NCBI GenBank assembly: GCA_036924085.1
Contig: JAVGWX010000003.1
Location: forward strand, 114,909,264 to 114,973,263
Reading direction: 5' to 3'
Source of the DNA: Ariolimax columbianus
Lineage: Eukaryota; Mollusca; Gastropoda; Stylommatophora; Arionidae
DNA: 64,000 bases
The notes below the pieces were generated by a model, which did not search any database, had not been told where the DNA came from, and was given only the letters and a program-made list of their open reading frames with translations. How positions within the stretch are numbered: the stretch's first letter is position 1; each line of letters begins with the position of its first letter. Shown one piece after another: positions 30,748-42,425 of the stretch. A program made the position numbers and the translations under genes.

Positions 30748-32766
30748 TTCTTCTTCTTCTTCTTCGCACGCAGTCAGACAGTAACCATTATTTTTTCGAA
30801 AAAAGCGGCGGTCATCCTGAGGCTGTCGACACTGCCATAGAGCTTGTCTTGCAGTTCCACTGGTGATGGCCACATCTGCTCTCTCTGATCCTCGTATGTC
30901 GGGCAGTTCTGCAGCAGATGTTCAGCGGTCATTTTACCGGTACCGCACGGGCATTCGTCGGTACCACCTATCTTTAATTTGTTGAATAGGTGGTACCTCA
31001 GTCTATTGTGGCCAATGCGAAGTCTGAAGACAACGACCTGCTCTCTTCTGTTCAACTGGTAATAGGCATCGTTTTTGGTGTAACAAGTATGTTCGGTTTC
31101 CCATTTGGTCATGTATCTGGCTTTGATAAGCAGTTTTGACTCTTCGTACGTCATACTAGTATCTGTTTGTGGTAGTCTTGCACCTTCTTTTGCCAGTCTG
31201 TCTGCCTCCTCGTTGCCTTGGATGTTGCAGTGTGATGGGACCCACTGTACCACTACCCTTTTTGGTGCGGACTGCTGGCACAGTTGGCAGAGTGCTGCTC
31301 TTAAGTCATTAAGCTCAGTGTTTTTCTGGCTTTTTAGCGCTGTGACTACGGCGAGAGCATCTGCAAGCAGGACTATATGGCTTTCATTTTCTTTGTGTGT
31401 CACCATTTCTTCCACTGCCGCCCTCAGTGCCTTTGCCTCCGCTCTTAAATTGCTTGTATACTTACCAGTAGCGAATGACAGTGTTAATTTTCTGCCATTT
31501 GGTAGGTTCAGGAATGCTCCTGCCCCTCCGTTCTGTGTAGTTTTTGTTACAGAACCGTCGGTGTATGCATGGGTCCAGTCCATGCTTGGGTAGTTTTTCG
31601 ATATAAAGCTTAGGGTAGTATCTCTCTTTTCTTTTTCAGTCTGGCAGTTTTTTGTTTCCAATACCTGGTATTCGTACAGTAGTGATGGGTTTTGGTGTTG
31701 TTAGTGCGTTTATGGGATCTTCGTGCATCTTTGCTTTGGCTATTTCTGCAAAGTTTCTCCGCTTTAGTTTCCCATTTCCCAAATTGTTTAGTCTCTGGTG
31801 CATTGGATGGTCAGTCAGTCTTCGGAGTTTCTCTGACTGCAGCTGGGCTCTGCAGTCTCTTCTATCGGTCATGGATTGCAGTTTTGTAATCTTTTCAAGT
31901 TCTACAATTGGCGTTGACTTCATGCCTCCTGTTAAAACTCTCATGGCTTGGTTTTGAAGTTTGCTAACTTTATCGAAGTTCGCCTTTGCTGCTGTTGCCC
32001 ATGCCGCAATGCCATACTCGAGAACTGGTCTCACTCTTCCAGTGTACAGTTTCTTTAGTATGCTTTCGTCTGCTCCCCAGCCTGTGCCAGCAAGTTTCCT
32101 CATGATTGCCATTCTTTCTCTGGCTCTCATTCGGTTTCTCTCGATCTGACTTTTCCATGTCATGCGCCGATCAAATGTGACTCCCAGATAAGTTGGGTTG
32201 TCGTTTGGCTGCAGAAATTTGCCATTTAGACTTAATTTGGTATTTTGGGGTTTTAATGAAAGCGAGAATATTGTGCATGTGGTTTTCTCCTCGTTTATTT
32301 TGACCAGCCATGAGTTCGCCCACTCTTCCAGCGATGTTAGGGCCGTCTGCATTCGATTTCTTGCTATGGTGAGATTCTTTTCAGAGGTCCACATAGCCAG
32401 ATCGTCTGCAAACATTGAGCTATGGACTCTTCTTGGTATATTCTCTGTAATATCGTTTATATATACCAGGAAGAGTGTGGATGACAGTACTCCCCCTTGG
32501 GGTACTCCCTGCTCGAGTGTCACCTTTTTGCTCATCTGCCCTTGTACTTGGACTCTGGCCGTTCTTTCTTTGAGGTAGTGGTTGATCCACTTGTACATCT
32601 TCCCACAAACATCACTTCTCCTTAGCTTGACTCTAAGTCCATCTTTCCAGACTTTGTCAAATGCCTTTTCCAGATCCACCCAAACAGCTACTGTGTGTTT
32701 CTGTGCCTGGTAGGCATCTTCTATTTCCTGGGCTATGAGGATGACCTGGTCCTCAGTGGATCTGTG
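30748..32766 (-). mobile_element. I-group LINE, 5'-truncated copy A with RT and RNase H
   Basis: The minus-strand copy encodes the end of a reverse transcriptase (VWVDLEKAFDKVWKDG, GVPQGGVLSSTLFLVYINDI, FADDLAMW catalytic motif) and, in a second frame, an RNase H domain with the D-E-D-D residues present (YTDGS, RAEAKAL, LADALAVV, NEEADRLAKE). A C-terminal knuckle-like CPCGTGKMTAEHLLQNC and a (GAA)n tail (30748-30764) follow. The perfect TSD CTCTAGAAAC lies at 30738-30747 and 32767-32776. One extra A in an A run near 31650 shifts the frame between RT and RNase H, and 15 codons present in the copy at 55977-58373 are missing just before it. RNase H after RT places it in the I/R1/Jockey/Nimb superfamily; the clade is uncertain. 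Confidence 0.93.
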
Positions 32767-32829
32767 CTCTAGAAACAATACCCAGTATATTAGATTGAAC
32801 GGTACTTCGCGCACGGCTAATGTGCGACT

Positions 32830-32960
32830 TGTGTGAATAGCCGTGACTGTCATGGACTTAGCAGCCATAGCAGACAGTGTCAAAACTCCGAATACAGAGC
32901 TGGACAAAACTTACAAGGGGCCACGCGCATGGTCTATAGAGACTATGATGATGATGGTGA
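32830..32960 (-). mobile_element. Dispersed repeat starting ATCATCATTGG-type (family E), fragment
   Basis: Read on minus it starts CCATCATCATCATAGTCTC, then ATAGACCATGCGCGTGGCCC and GACACTGTCTGCTATGGC. The same order appears at 51942-52215 and, more weakly, 49860-50100. The LINE at 30748-32766 inserted just beside or inside it. Class unknown. Confidence 0.6.
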
Positions 32961-33114
32961 AATTCCATAGCTTGGAGAGTCTTCTACGCTACGGTGAAAA
33001 GATCACTTAAAATAGTGAAGTGGAACACAATAGTGAATAATACATTGTTCCAATGATACGAAGTACAGCACATTTCTTGTACAGAGGTTAAGTATTTTGT
33101 AGGGATAGTCTTTG

Positions 33115-33300
33115 GTGTATAGGGTGGGGTGCGTTATACTGAGTTTTGCGCCTTAATAGCACAGTGCATCTGACTTCAGCCCTTACTTTTAATAGTTTTA
33201 CTTTCCATAGGGGCTTGACCTTGCCTTTAATGAATACTATAACAAAGAAAAATTGGATTCTGAGCCATGCCACTAACTATTTCGCACGTTACCCCCTTAA
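33115..33300 (-). mobile_element. Decayed tRNA-SINE, family II
   Basis: On minus, GTGGCATGGCTCAGAATCCA echoes the family II head (GTGGCACGGCTCACAATCCG) and GCTGAAGTCAGATGCACTGT is its core, followed by GGCGCAAAACTCAGTATAAC. The middle is heavily diverged. Confidence 0.55.
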
Positions 33301-33660
33301 AGGTATAGTGTGTGGAGGAGTAAGGGAAGCTAAGGCACTCAGTGGTTGTGTGCGACTTCCCACAATCCTCAACCCACTTGATCAACACAACACTCACACG
33401 TGTCTTATACTTGCTCGCGGGACATCTATGTCTGGTTCCACCTCAACAGAGCCCCTCTCACTGGTGAATCACAAGGAAGAGCAGCCTGGAGCTGGTTTTG
33501 CCCGCTGAATTTAGCGCTATGGGTGTGAACATCCCAGCCAGCAGTTCACGAGATGGAGCGCGCGAAATGTGAACTTTGACATTTCCGAACACAGGAAATT
33601 TCTACGTAGGTTAGTCACGTCTGTACCCCTATTTCAACATTACCCCACGCCCTTTGCACT
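33301..33660. other. No recognised feature
   Basis: No array, element or exon is recognised. Confidence 0.35.
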
Positions 33661-33671
33661 TCCTGTTGCCA

Positions 33672-33755
33672 GTACACACATATAATACACACACACACAC
33701 ACACATGTGGGTGTGTGTGTGTTTGTATATATATATATATATATATATTATATAA

Positions 33756-33808
<53 letters not shown>
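33672..33808. repeat. (AC)n, (GT)n and (AT)n microsatellites
   Basis: CACACA... and GTGTGT... flank a CATGTGGG centre, giving a small inverted simple repeat, followed by a long (AT)n tract to 33808. Confidence 0.95.
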
Positions 33809-33813
<5 letters not shown>

Positions 33814-33829
33814 TTCAAGGTCCGTGTGT

Positions 33830-34190
33830 GTCAGGCTTATGGAGTTAATTAAATTGTAGTGTTTCATTTCTTTTTCACTTTCTTTTGTTATACAAAGAGG
33901 AAGGGAGAGCGGAAAGGGAAAAATGGGGTTGGAATACTTCATAGCCTCCTTTGTTCTCATTTGGCCTTTGTGTTTTGGCCTTTTGTGTTTTGTTTAGGAT
34001 GAGTTAATGGGTGGGAAAACCAAACTTACACTCACGTGCCCTGGCAGTGGGAGGAGAAACGTTCAAGGAACACGAGCGGACTTTATGTACAGGGTTGGAG
34101 AAATGGACACGCAAACACTTGTGGCAGCATATCTTTTATCTTTGTCCATTTTGTTTTTTATAATTGTCTATGTGCTGATATATGTTGTAT
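33830..34190. other. No recognised feature
   Basis: No array or element is recognised between the AT tract and the next minisatellite. Confidence 0.35.
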
Positions 34191-34194
34191 TATA

Positions 34195-34925
34195 TGTACC
34201 CTTATCTCTGTCAAGTTCTGTATTATAGCATTTATCTATGTAGTTCTATATTATACCATTTATCTCTGTCGAGTTTTATATTATATTTTTTTATCTCTGC
34301 CCAGTACTATATTATACCATTTATCTATGGAAAGTTTTATATTATTCCATTTATCTATGTAAAGTTCTATAGTATATTCTTTAATGCTGCTATTCTATAT
34401 TATACCGTTTATCTATGTAAAGTTTTACATTATAATATCTATCTCTGTCAAGCTCTGTATTAAACCATTTATCTCTGTCAAGCTCTGTATTAAACCATTT
34501 ATCTCTGTCAAATTCTATATTATACCATTTATCTATGTAAAGTTTTATATTATGCCATGTATGTATGTAAAGTTCTGTATTATATTCTTTATCTCTGTTT
34601 TTATATATTATACTATTTATCTATGTAAAGTTCTATAGTATACCATTTATCTACGTCAAGTTCTACATTATACCACATATCTAGGTCAATTTCTATATTT
34701 TACCATTTATCTATGTCAACTTCAATATTATACCTTTTATCTATTTCAAGTTGTATGTTATACCGTTTATCGATGTAAAGTTATCTATTATATCCTTCAT
34801 TTCTGTCAAGTTATGTATTATACCATTTGTCTATGTAAAGTTCTATATGATATTCTTTATCTTTGTAAAGTTTGTTTTATATTATATCATTATGTCTGTC
34901 AGCTTCTATATTATACCCTTTATGT
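34195..34925. repeat. About 30-bp AT-rich minisatellite, about 24 copies
   Basis: TTATCTATGTAAAGTTCTAT with ATTATACCAT recurs with a period of 29-31 bp and substantial divergence between copies. The several overlapping Tyr/Ile-rich ORFs in all three frames are repeat products. Confidence 0.9.
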
Positions 34926-34984
34926 CAAGCTCGCTGGAAAACTCATACTTTCAGGAACAGGACAGAGGGACGACAAACGCGGAG

Positions 34985-35205
34985 ATTCAGCAGGATGAAG
35001 GAAGCCGGCCAAGGAATCCTTACTAGGGAAGAAAGAACAGGACAACTGCACATTGTGGATGTGGTTAGTAACCTCATCGTGTGTAGAACAAGCTGCTACA
35101 CATACCACCACTGCAATAGCTCGCAAATTCCTGTGGCCCAGACTTCATAACTATCCGCTGTTGTAGTGCACCTATACTCCAGCTGGATCGACAATAGAAC
35201 AAGAG
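34985..35205 (+). mobile_element. Dispersed repeat family D, copy 1
   Basis: GGAATCCTTACTAGGGAAGA, GTTAGTAACCTCATCGTGTG and TATACTCCAGCTGG are matched in the same order at 53690-53945, and partly at 24980-25215. No promoter boxes, tail or coding capacity is recognised. Confidence 0.5.
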
Positions 35206-35290
35206 ATGTATGTATGTGCATGTATGTATGTGTATGTGCATGTATGTATGTGTATGTGCATGTATGTATGTGTATGTGCATGTATGTATG
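35206..35290. repeat. 20-22-bp GTATGTGCAT tandem repeat
   Basis: ATGTATGTATGTGTATGTGC recurs about four times next to the family D element. Confidence 0.9.
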
Positions 35291-35487
35291 GCAAAGCAGA
35301 GGCAAAGGTCGCCGTCTATCGTAGACGATTATGGCATAATTAATTTAGCTAGCGCTATTTTTATGAAGGGTTAACTGCGCTACTTTTTATCCTCACTCTC
35401 TCGTCTCGAGCTGCCCGACGCCAGTGGCAGGTCAAGGACAAGACGACTAGGGTGCGACTACGAGATGCGGGGGACTCCGCATCAAAT

Positions 35488-35815
35488 AATTGGGCCCACC
35501 AACAAAAGAGTATATGAATACTTGGGCCCACCAACACAATAGTATATGAATACTTGGGCCCACCAACACAAGAGTATATGAAAACTTGGGCCCACCAACA
35601 CAAGAGTATATGAATACTTGGGCCCACCAACACAAGAGTATATGAATACTTGGGCCCACCAACACAATAGTATATGAATACTTGGGCCCACCAACACAAG
35701 AGTATATGAATACTTGGGCCCACCAACACTAAGAGTATATGAATACTTGGGTATACCAATACAAGAATATAAGAATACTTGGACCTACCAATACAAGAGT
35801 ATTGGAATACTCGTA
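35488..35815. repeat. 32-bp minisatellite with GGGCCC, about 10 copies
   Basis: CTTGGGCCCACCAACACAAG with AGTATATGAATA is repeated with a 32-bp period; the rightmost copies are diverged. As in the 20-bp array at 9555-9925, TGGGCCCA is the central palindrome. Confidence 0.94.
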
Positions 35816-35904
35816 GTTTAAGCACAGGTATAGTTGTCGCAGCGGTGGGTGGGGGTGGGGGTGGTGGAGGGGTACTTGGTTTGTCTTCCAACTTTGATCC
35901 CATT

Positions 35905-36000
35905 TCTTTTAGTCACCGATGTTCGAGCCCATCTTAATAGACTCAAACGCTAAAGTAAAGTAGACTGGGGTCATCTTTGCTGCTCTAAACAAACTTCTTA
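35905..36000 (-). mobile_element. SINE family III, 3' domain only
   Basis: On minus, GCGTTTGAGTCTATTAAGAT and CGAACATCGGTGACT, preceded by GTTTAGAGCAGCAAAGATG, match the 3' ends of the copies at 29176-29525 and 47939-48475. The tRNA head is missing, as expected for 5' truncation. Confidence 0.7.
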
Positions 36001-36794
36001 ACAATGGCCGATGTTATGTTATGTCACGTAACTAGTCGACTCTCACGACATACTCTCCATGGGGCAGTGGTGCTATTCATGTCATTGTCATGCACAAAGA
36101 CCCAGGCGAACTACTCGGTTAGCATATATATATAAATTTAGCGTATGTATGTGTGAATTAGCCCACTAGATATAAACGCTTTCTGTGCGGCAGGACAACA
36201 ATCAAGAAATTGTTATCAGGGGCCTGGAGCCATGCTGACTATCGGAGATGTTAGTTCTCATGAACAAACCCACTGTCATGCATAACAATAGACAGAAGGC
36301 CAGGTTGGAGATTTCAGTACGAAGACAACAGGTTCTAGGGGTGTCTGGGTTCCAGAAAGTGGATAAACATGTTGGTAAGATCGCTGGAAGGTGGTTGGCA
36401 GGGCGGACATATTGCTGTAGGGAGGACATAAGTCAGATTAAGTAAACAAGTGGAAACTGTTAGTCTAGTAATATATCACTGGGACATTCCAAACGTGTTC
36501 TAAAACTTGGCTCAAGAGAGTTGTGCCTGAGATTAGCTACCCCATCACAGGAAACACATTGCAACATAAAAATACATTTGCAAGAGCGGAAGTGTGTTCA
36601 GTACAAGCTTCCACAAGTGCCAACTGCATTGTTGCCTTATGCGGCATAAGTAGTGAAGCAGTGCGAATAACCGCAAACACCGGTACATTTCAAAGCACCT
36701 GGAAACCATATTCATCAATCATCAACAGAAACGGAGCTGCAGATAACATGAACTGTTGATGTTTGTTAGTTATTTCTACTTCATTGTGGCTGTT
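36001..36794. other. No recognised feature
   Basis: No array or element is recognised; an ORF at 36523-36759 has no similarity I know. Confidence 0.35.
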
Positions 36795-37010
36795 GTTATT
36801 GGAATCTACTCGTGCTGAGTTCAGTTAATTCTTCATTTTTCTTTGGTAGCTGATTGCAATGGTTCTTCTTACATCCAGATGAGTATTTCAGAAGATGGAC
36901 CAGCACCCTTCTGGCTGTAGTTCAATGCAACGGTCCTCATTAAGCTACTCACTGTGAATATTACAGTGTCGATACCCAGGCCATGCTGTAGTAACAGTCA
37001 CGTTCCAGGA
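36795..37010 (-). mobile_element. AAC-tailed dispersed repeat, copy 2
   Basis: It matches 3780-4030 through TTCTTCTTACATCC, CCTTCTGGCTGTAGTTCAA and GCAACGGTCCTC. The simple-repeat tail is reduced to GCTGTTGTTATTGG. Confidence 0.4.
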
Positions 37011-37769
37011 GCATGAAGTAGGATGTGATTAGCATATCTCACCTGTCCATGACTGCTCTTTCTTTCTAATTCATTGCTTTTACCTTTTACCCACTGCAAT
37101 AAATCCAGGGAAATAAAAGAAAAAAAAACAAAACAAGAAAAAACAATCTCATTTGAACTTTTCAAGGTTAAAGGCGCATAAAGAGAGATGGGGAAGCATC
37201 TTCAGAAACCACTATTTCAATAAAGCACACAGTGCTTTTTCGCAGGCTTCCACAAGATGTCCCACACAGTAGTGGCCTTTTCATCGTAACTAAATTAAAT
37301 GAAGACAACAGCAAAGTAGCACAACTTGTCCAAAATGTGGAATAAATTATGAGCTCTCTTTCATCCTGCTAGGTAAGCCGTGTGAACAAAGGTAACTAAT
37401 TCATCACGGAAATAAGGCCAGTCCCGTATACAATCTGGTATAATCTACGTCTCTACATCAAGTACCTGAGTTGCCTGTTTTTCTACTGCTAAAACTATGA
37501 CCAAGTCCCAGATCAGTTTCTCCCTTTCCCTAGTTTGTGCGTGTGGGACGTGTTTTACATTTTTCTTGCAAGCTCTGTTCTTGACAGATACAGTCATATA
37601 AACAAAGGAATTCGGGTCAGTGCGACAATCTGGTTATTGTTGCTTGTTCAGATCTATGCCTTTTTATCATGGTTTCCTACCTGATTGTGGTATACATATG
37701 TTCTCGACTTTCAGTCAATCCTCCAGCAGTCCTTTGCCTTTAAATACAGTGTATTTTAGTGAACTTTTG
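37011..37769. other. No recognised feature
   Basis: No array, mobile element or exon is recognised. Confidence 0.35.
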
Positions 37770-39060
37770 TCCTGCATAACCTAGTATTTTAGAATCTCTT
37801 GTCTTTTAGTAAACATTCCCAGACACTCTTGTCTTTCAGTAAACATTCCTATACTCTCTTGTCTTTTAGTAAACATTCCTAGACTCTCTTGTCTTTTAGT
37901 AAACATTCCTAGACTCTCTTGTCTTTTAGTAAACATTCCTAGAATCTCTTGTCTTTCAGTAAACATTCCTAGACTCTCTTGTCTTTCAGTAAACATTCCT
38001 AGACTCTCTTGTCTTTTAGTAAACATTCCCAGACACTCTTGTCTTTCAGTAAACATTCCTAGACTCTCTTGTCTTTTAGTAAACATTCCTAGACTCTCTT
38101 GTCTTTTAGTAAACATTCCTAGACTCTCTTGTCTTTCAGTAAACATTCATAGACTCTCTTGTCTTTTAGTAAACATTCCTAGACTATCTTGTCTTTCAGT
38201 AAACATTCCTAGACTCTTTTGTGTTTTAGTAAACATTCCTAGATTCTCTTGTTTGTTAGTAAACATTCCTAGACTCTCTTGTCTTTTAGTAAACATTCCT
38301 AGACTCTCTTGTCTTTTAGTAAACATTCCTAGACTCTCTTGTCTTTTAGTAAACATTCCTAGACTCTCTTGTCTTTTAGTAAACATTCCTAGACTCTCTT
38401 GTCTTTCAGTAAACATTCCTAGACTCTTTTGTCTTTTAGTAAACATTCATAGACTCTCTTGTTTGTTAGTAAATATTCATAGACTGTCTTGTCTTTTAGT
38501 ACACGTTCCTAGACTCTCTTGTCTTTTAGTAAACATTCCTAGATTCTCTTGTCTTTTAGTAAACATTCCTAGACTCTCTTGTCTTTTAGTAAACATTCCT
38601 AGATTCTCTTGTATATTAGTAAATGTTCATAGACTGTCTTGCCTTTTAGTAAATGTTCATAAACTCTCTTGTTTGTTAGTACGTGTTCATAGACTCTCTT
38701 GTTTGTTAGTACGTGTTCATATACTCTCTTGTTTGTTAGTAAATGTTCATAGACTCTTGTTTGTTAGTAAATGTTCATAGACTGTCTTGTTTGTTAGTAA
38801 ATGTTGATAGACTCTCTTGTTTGTTAGTAAATGTTAATAGACTGTCTTGTTTGTTAGTAAATGTTAATAGACTGTCTTGTTTGTTAGTAAATGTTAATAG
38901 ACTGTCTTGTTTTTTAGTAAACATTCCTAGATTCTCTTGTTTGTTAGTAAATGTTCATAGACTCTCTTGTCTTTTAGTAAACATTCATAGACTGTCTTGT
39001 TTTTTTGGTAAATGTCACTAGACTCCCTTGATTTTAAGTGAACGTTGCTACACTCTCTTG
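37770..39060. repeat. 30-bp minisatellite, about 43 copies, with decaying right flank
   Basis: TTTTAGTAAACATTCCTAGA plus CTCTCTTGTC forms an exact 30-bp unit from about 37790 to 38520. To the right, TTTGTTAGTAAATGTTCATA units take over (38590-38990), one with a 3-bp loss, and increasingly degenerate TTAGTAAAC copies trail to about 39600. Both strands are open because of the 3n period. Confidence 0.97.
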
Positions 39061-39660
39061 GCTCTTAGTAAACATTGCTACACGTTAGTCTCTTTTAGTA
39101 AACTTTCGTAGTCACTTAGTTGTTATTAAACATTCCTACACTCCATTGTCTATTAGCTAACATTTCTACGCCACCTTTGATTTTAGTGAACGTCCCTGCA
39201 CTCTTTTGTCTCTTAGTAAACATTACTAAACTCCCTTTGCTTTTGGTAAACATTCCAACACTCTTTTGTCATTTAGTGAACCTACATGCACTATTTTGTC
39301 TTTTCACTTTTTTGTCTATACGCTCCTGCACTCTGCTGTGTCATTCGCTTGGGGTTTAGTAAACACTCAGAAACGCTCTTAGTTTTTAATAAACAGTTAG
39401 GCACTTCATTGGCCCTCAGAAAACCTCCAGGCACTCATTTGCCTTTCATTACATCATCTTATACTCTTTAGGCTTTTAGAAAACCTTCCGTCGCTCTCTT
39501 GCCTTTAATAACATCGTCTAATACTCATTACACTTTTTAGAAAACCTTCAGTCACTTCCTTATGTTTATAGTAAAACTTTAGCCTATTAGTAAACCTTTG
39601 TTTTAGTCCTGTGACCATTAATAAAGCATTTCCTTGTTGTTTTAACTCCTAGTAAGGCTT
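39061..39660. repeat. Degenerate outskirts of the 30-bp array
   Basis: TTAGTAAACATTGCTACAC-like units recur about every 30 bp but with many differences and indels, fading into unique sequence near 39660. Confidence 0.75.
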
Positions 39661-39717
39661 CCTGCACGAAATTGATTAACAACACAGATGAGCAGAAGAA
39701 GAGACGTACAGGCGACT

Positions 39718-40079
39718 GGGATCAAGATGCTGAGCAGCACATGAGCTGCAGTGGTCAGCAACCCATAGCTGACTGCTAGCGTCAGGGCCAGCGAACCATA
39801 GCTGCCAAGACCCTTCTACACCTCCACGCAGTGATCCTGGATAACAGGCTGCAGCAGGGCAGACTGGCTAAGGAGAAGGGATCGAAGAGGGAATGCTAAT
39901 CCGGTACTAAAAAAATGCTTGCTGAAGTCGGATGTGTTGGACTGCAAGGTGCAAATATCGCAGCCAAGCTGTAAACTACAACACAACGCATTCCGTTCTC
40001 TGGACTACATTCTGCTACTTACCCTTTCAGGGTTTGGTAGTGGGAGATTGAGAACGAAGAAGAAGAAGCAGAAGAAGAA
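39718..40079 (+). mobile_element. GAA-tailed SINE-like element with 12-bp TSD
   Basis: Full-length copy from GGGATCAAGATGCTGAGCAG to the GAAGAAGAAG tail. The perfect TSD GTACAGGCGACT is at 39706-39717 and 40080-40091. Landmarks in order: GAGCTGCAGTGGTCAGC, CTTCTACACCTCCACGC, GATCCTGGATAACAGGCTGC, GAAGTCGGATGTGTTGGAC, CGCATTCCGTTCTCTGGAC, the ACCC/GGGT hairpin, and GAGATTGAGAACGAAGAAG. No tRNA-like A/B boxes are evident at its 5' end, so its promoter type is unknown. Confidence 0.95.
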
Positions 40080-40279
40080 GTACAGGCGACTTAGAAAAAC
40101 TTGTACACAGACCAACCACAAGGTTCTACCTACTCCCTTCCTTATACCTCCCCCCTCCCACGCCGACACCCCCCCCCCCCGCCATTTCCCATTCCACACA
40201 ACTAGTGGACAGAAACTGCGCTGCAAGTTAATCGTGAGAATCCAAATAAAGAAATTAATATAGCCATAATGTTGTGGGA

Positions 40280-41885
40280 GATGGTAAAGCCACTGGTCTA
40301 GGTAGTATCTTAGTTAAAGCAATCAAAACTGACTGATACTTTAACATAGATATTATACAAATTATTTGAAAAAAGTATGGAGAAGAGATGCTAGTGGACT
40401 GGAAAGAAGACTAGCTTATCAAGTTGTCAACAAAAAAATGAAGATCTGCAAACGTGTACAAATGATAGAGGAATAATGTTATCAGTGCTTGTGAAAATAT
40501 TTAATTTTATTCTACTGGGTATAATAAATGAAGTCATATACAGGCAACTAAGAGTAGAACAGACAGGCTTTCAACGACGCAAGGAATAAACAGCTATAAT
40601 AGCAACACAGAGAATACCAATTGAACACAGTGTGAAATGGAACTCACCATTTATAATGAATGAATTCGTGAACTATGAAAAAAACACATTTGATAGCTAG
40701 GACTGAGAGCTAACCCTGAAAATTGTTTAGGCACCTTGGAGTACCCAGGATGTTCACAAATAAAATTAAGTAAACACACGAAGATACGAAATGTAGAGCA
40801 ATATATAAATTTGAACAATGTGTGAAATGGATGGAACTAACCACGTTATATTGAATTCATGGACTATAAAAAAAATCATTTAGCAGCTTGGACAGAGAAT
40901 CACTCTGGAATTCGTTCACGCACCATATAGTGGTCCCTGATGTTCACTAACACAATTAAGAAAACATGAAATTAAGAAATATTGAGTTGTGCGCGAAAGT
41001 GAGGTTTCTAAGCCTTTGAGATAAGAAATGGTGTGAAAGAAGAAAGCCTCATATCACACTTTCTCCTTCTTCTGGCTATTGACCAGATGATGAAGACAAC
41101 AACATCAATCAACAGAAATGGTTTTCAATGGACCGACAAAACAACTTGATGATTTGTATTTTGCTGATGAATTTTCTCCTCTATCCGACACTTGTAATCA
41201 GATGCAAAATAAAATATATATGCTTGATGAGCTGTCACAGAAATTCGCATGAGAATACATATTTAAAAATATAAAATTGTGAAATTGAATGTAAATAACC
41301 ACAATCAGACTTATAAGGCAGGCACACTCCTACAAAATGTGGATTAATTCCCATCGCTTGGTAGCAATATAGACAACGTAGGTGGTACAGATAAAGATAT
41401 TACCTTGTAAAATAAGAAAGCACAAGGCGATATGAACTTACAATGCAGTAGGAAACTATAGGCATTATCAGACATTAAGTCCACAATAAAAACATAAATA
41501 TTCAACTCCAATGTAAAGTCCGCTCTATTGTATGCATGTGAATCAAGGAGAACAATACAAACAACAATCAAAAAGATTCACATTTTCATAAATAGACATC
41601 TCCGTAGAACATAGGACTTAATAAGATAACCAATGATTAGAATATGCTGCGGTTGAATATAATATACATTAATGAAAACAACTGATTTCACTACAAAACA
41701 ATATATGTTCTGGAAAACTCAGGGCAAGAGAAACAGATGTAGACCAACATATGGGGAACAGAGCTCGAGACAAACATAAAAGGAACAGCAAAGACGTTTG
41801 TAAATCTTGAGCTGTTTAATCCGGTCAGAATGACTTGGCGTGTCTTTGCTGAAGACATAAACTCATGTGGAAGCTGATAAGTTTT
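40280..41885 (+). mobile_element. RTE/BovB-like LINE remnant, heavily decayed
   Basis: Conceptual plus-strand reading with many stops gives landmarks in the right order: RGIMLLSVLVKIFNFILL, LRVEQTGFQRRKE, the FIDYEKAFDS-type segment FVNYEKNTFDS, LAIDQMMKTTTSINRNG, DDLYFADE in place of the FADD motif, then GKRNRCRPTYGEQ and NLELFNPVRMTWRVFAED, which is the C-terminal W-x-x-x-x-x-R tail. A segment of about 180 bp (40620-40800) is duplicated at 40805-40975 within the palm region. It has no usable frame. Confidence 0.8.
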
Positions 41886-41939
41886 GATTGATTCAAGCCT
41901 TCCAATATTCCTTTAGATCTTTCATAGTAAGCCTTACTG

Positions 41940-42400
41940 CAGACCATTTATATTTGGATAATTTATGAGGCTCACCAATGTGTGTTGTGAAACGTGGACA
42001 CCATTTATATTTGGATAATTTATGAGGCTTACCAATGTGTGTTGTAAAACGTGGACACCATTTATATTTGGATAATTTATAACGCTCCCCATTATGTGTA
42101 GTAAAACGTGGACACCATTTATATTTGGATAATTTATAACGCTCCCCATTGTGTGTAGTAAAACGTGGACACCATTTATATTTGGATAATTTATAACGCT
42201 TCCCATTGTGTGTAGTAAATCGCGGACATTATTTATATTTGGATAATTTATAACGCTCCCCAATGTGTGTAGTAAAACGTGGACACCATTTATATTTTTC
42301 TAATTTATAACGCTCCCCATTGTGTGTAGTAAAACGTGGACACCATTTATATTTGGATAATTTATACCGCTCAGAATTGTGTATAGTAAAACGTCCCATA
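41940..42400. repeat. About 58-bp minisatellite, 8 copies
   Basis: GGACACCATTTATATTTGGA, TAATTTATAACGCTCCCCAT and GTGTGTAGTAAAACG make a 57-60-bp unit. The first two units differ (ATGAGGCT instead of ATAACGCT). Confidence 0.94.
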
Positions 42401-42425
42401 AATCCTTAATTAAGATTAAACCTTC

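Noticed and set aside
31105..32578. Plus-strand ORFs of 100-160 residues opposite the LINE at 30.8-32.8 kb
   Set aside because: They are antisense shadows of the RT and RNase H frames; equivalent ORFs appear opposite the second copy at 56.5-58.0 kb.
30774..32907. Host reverse transcriptase or RNase H gene
   Set aside because: The TSD, GAA tail, 5' truncation and multiple copies in the window show it is a retrotransposon.
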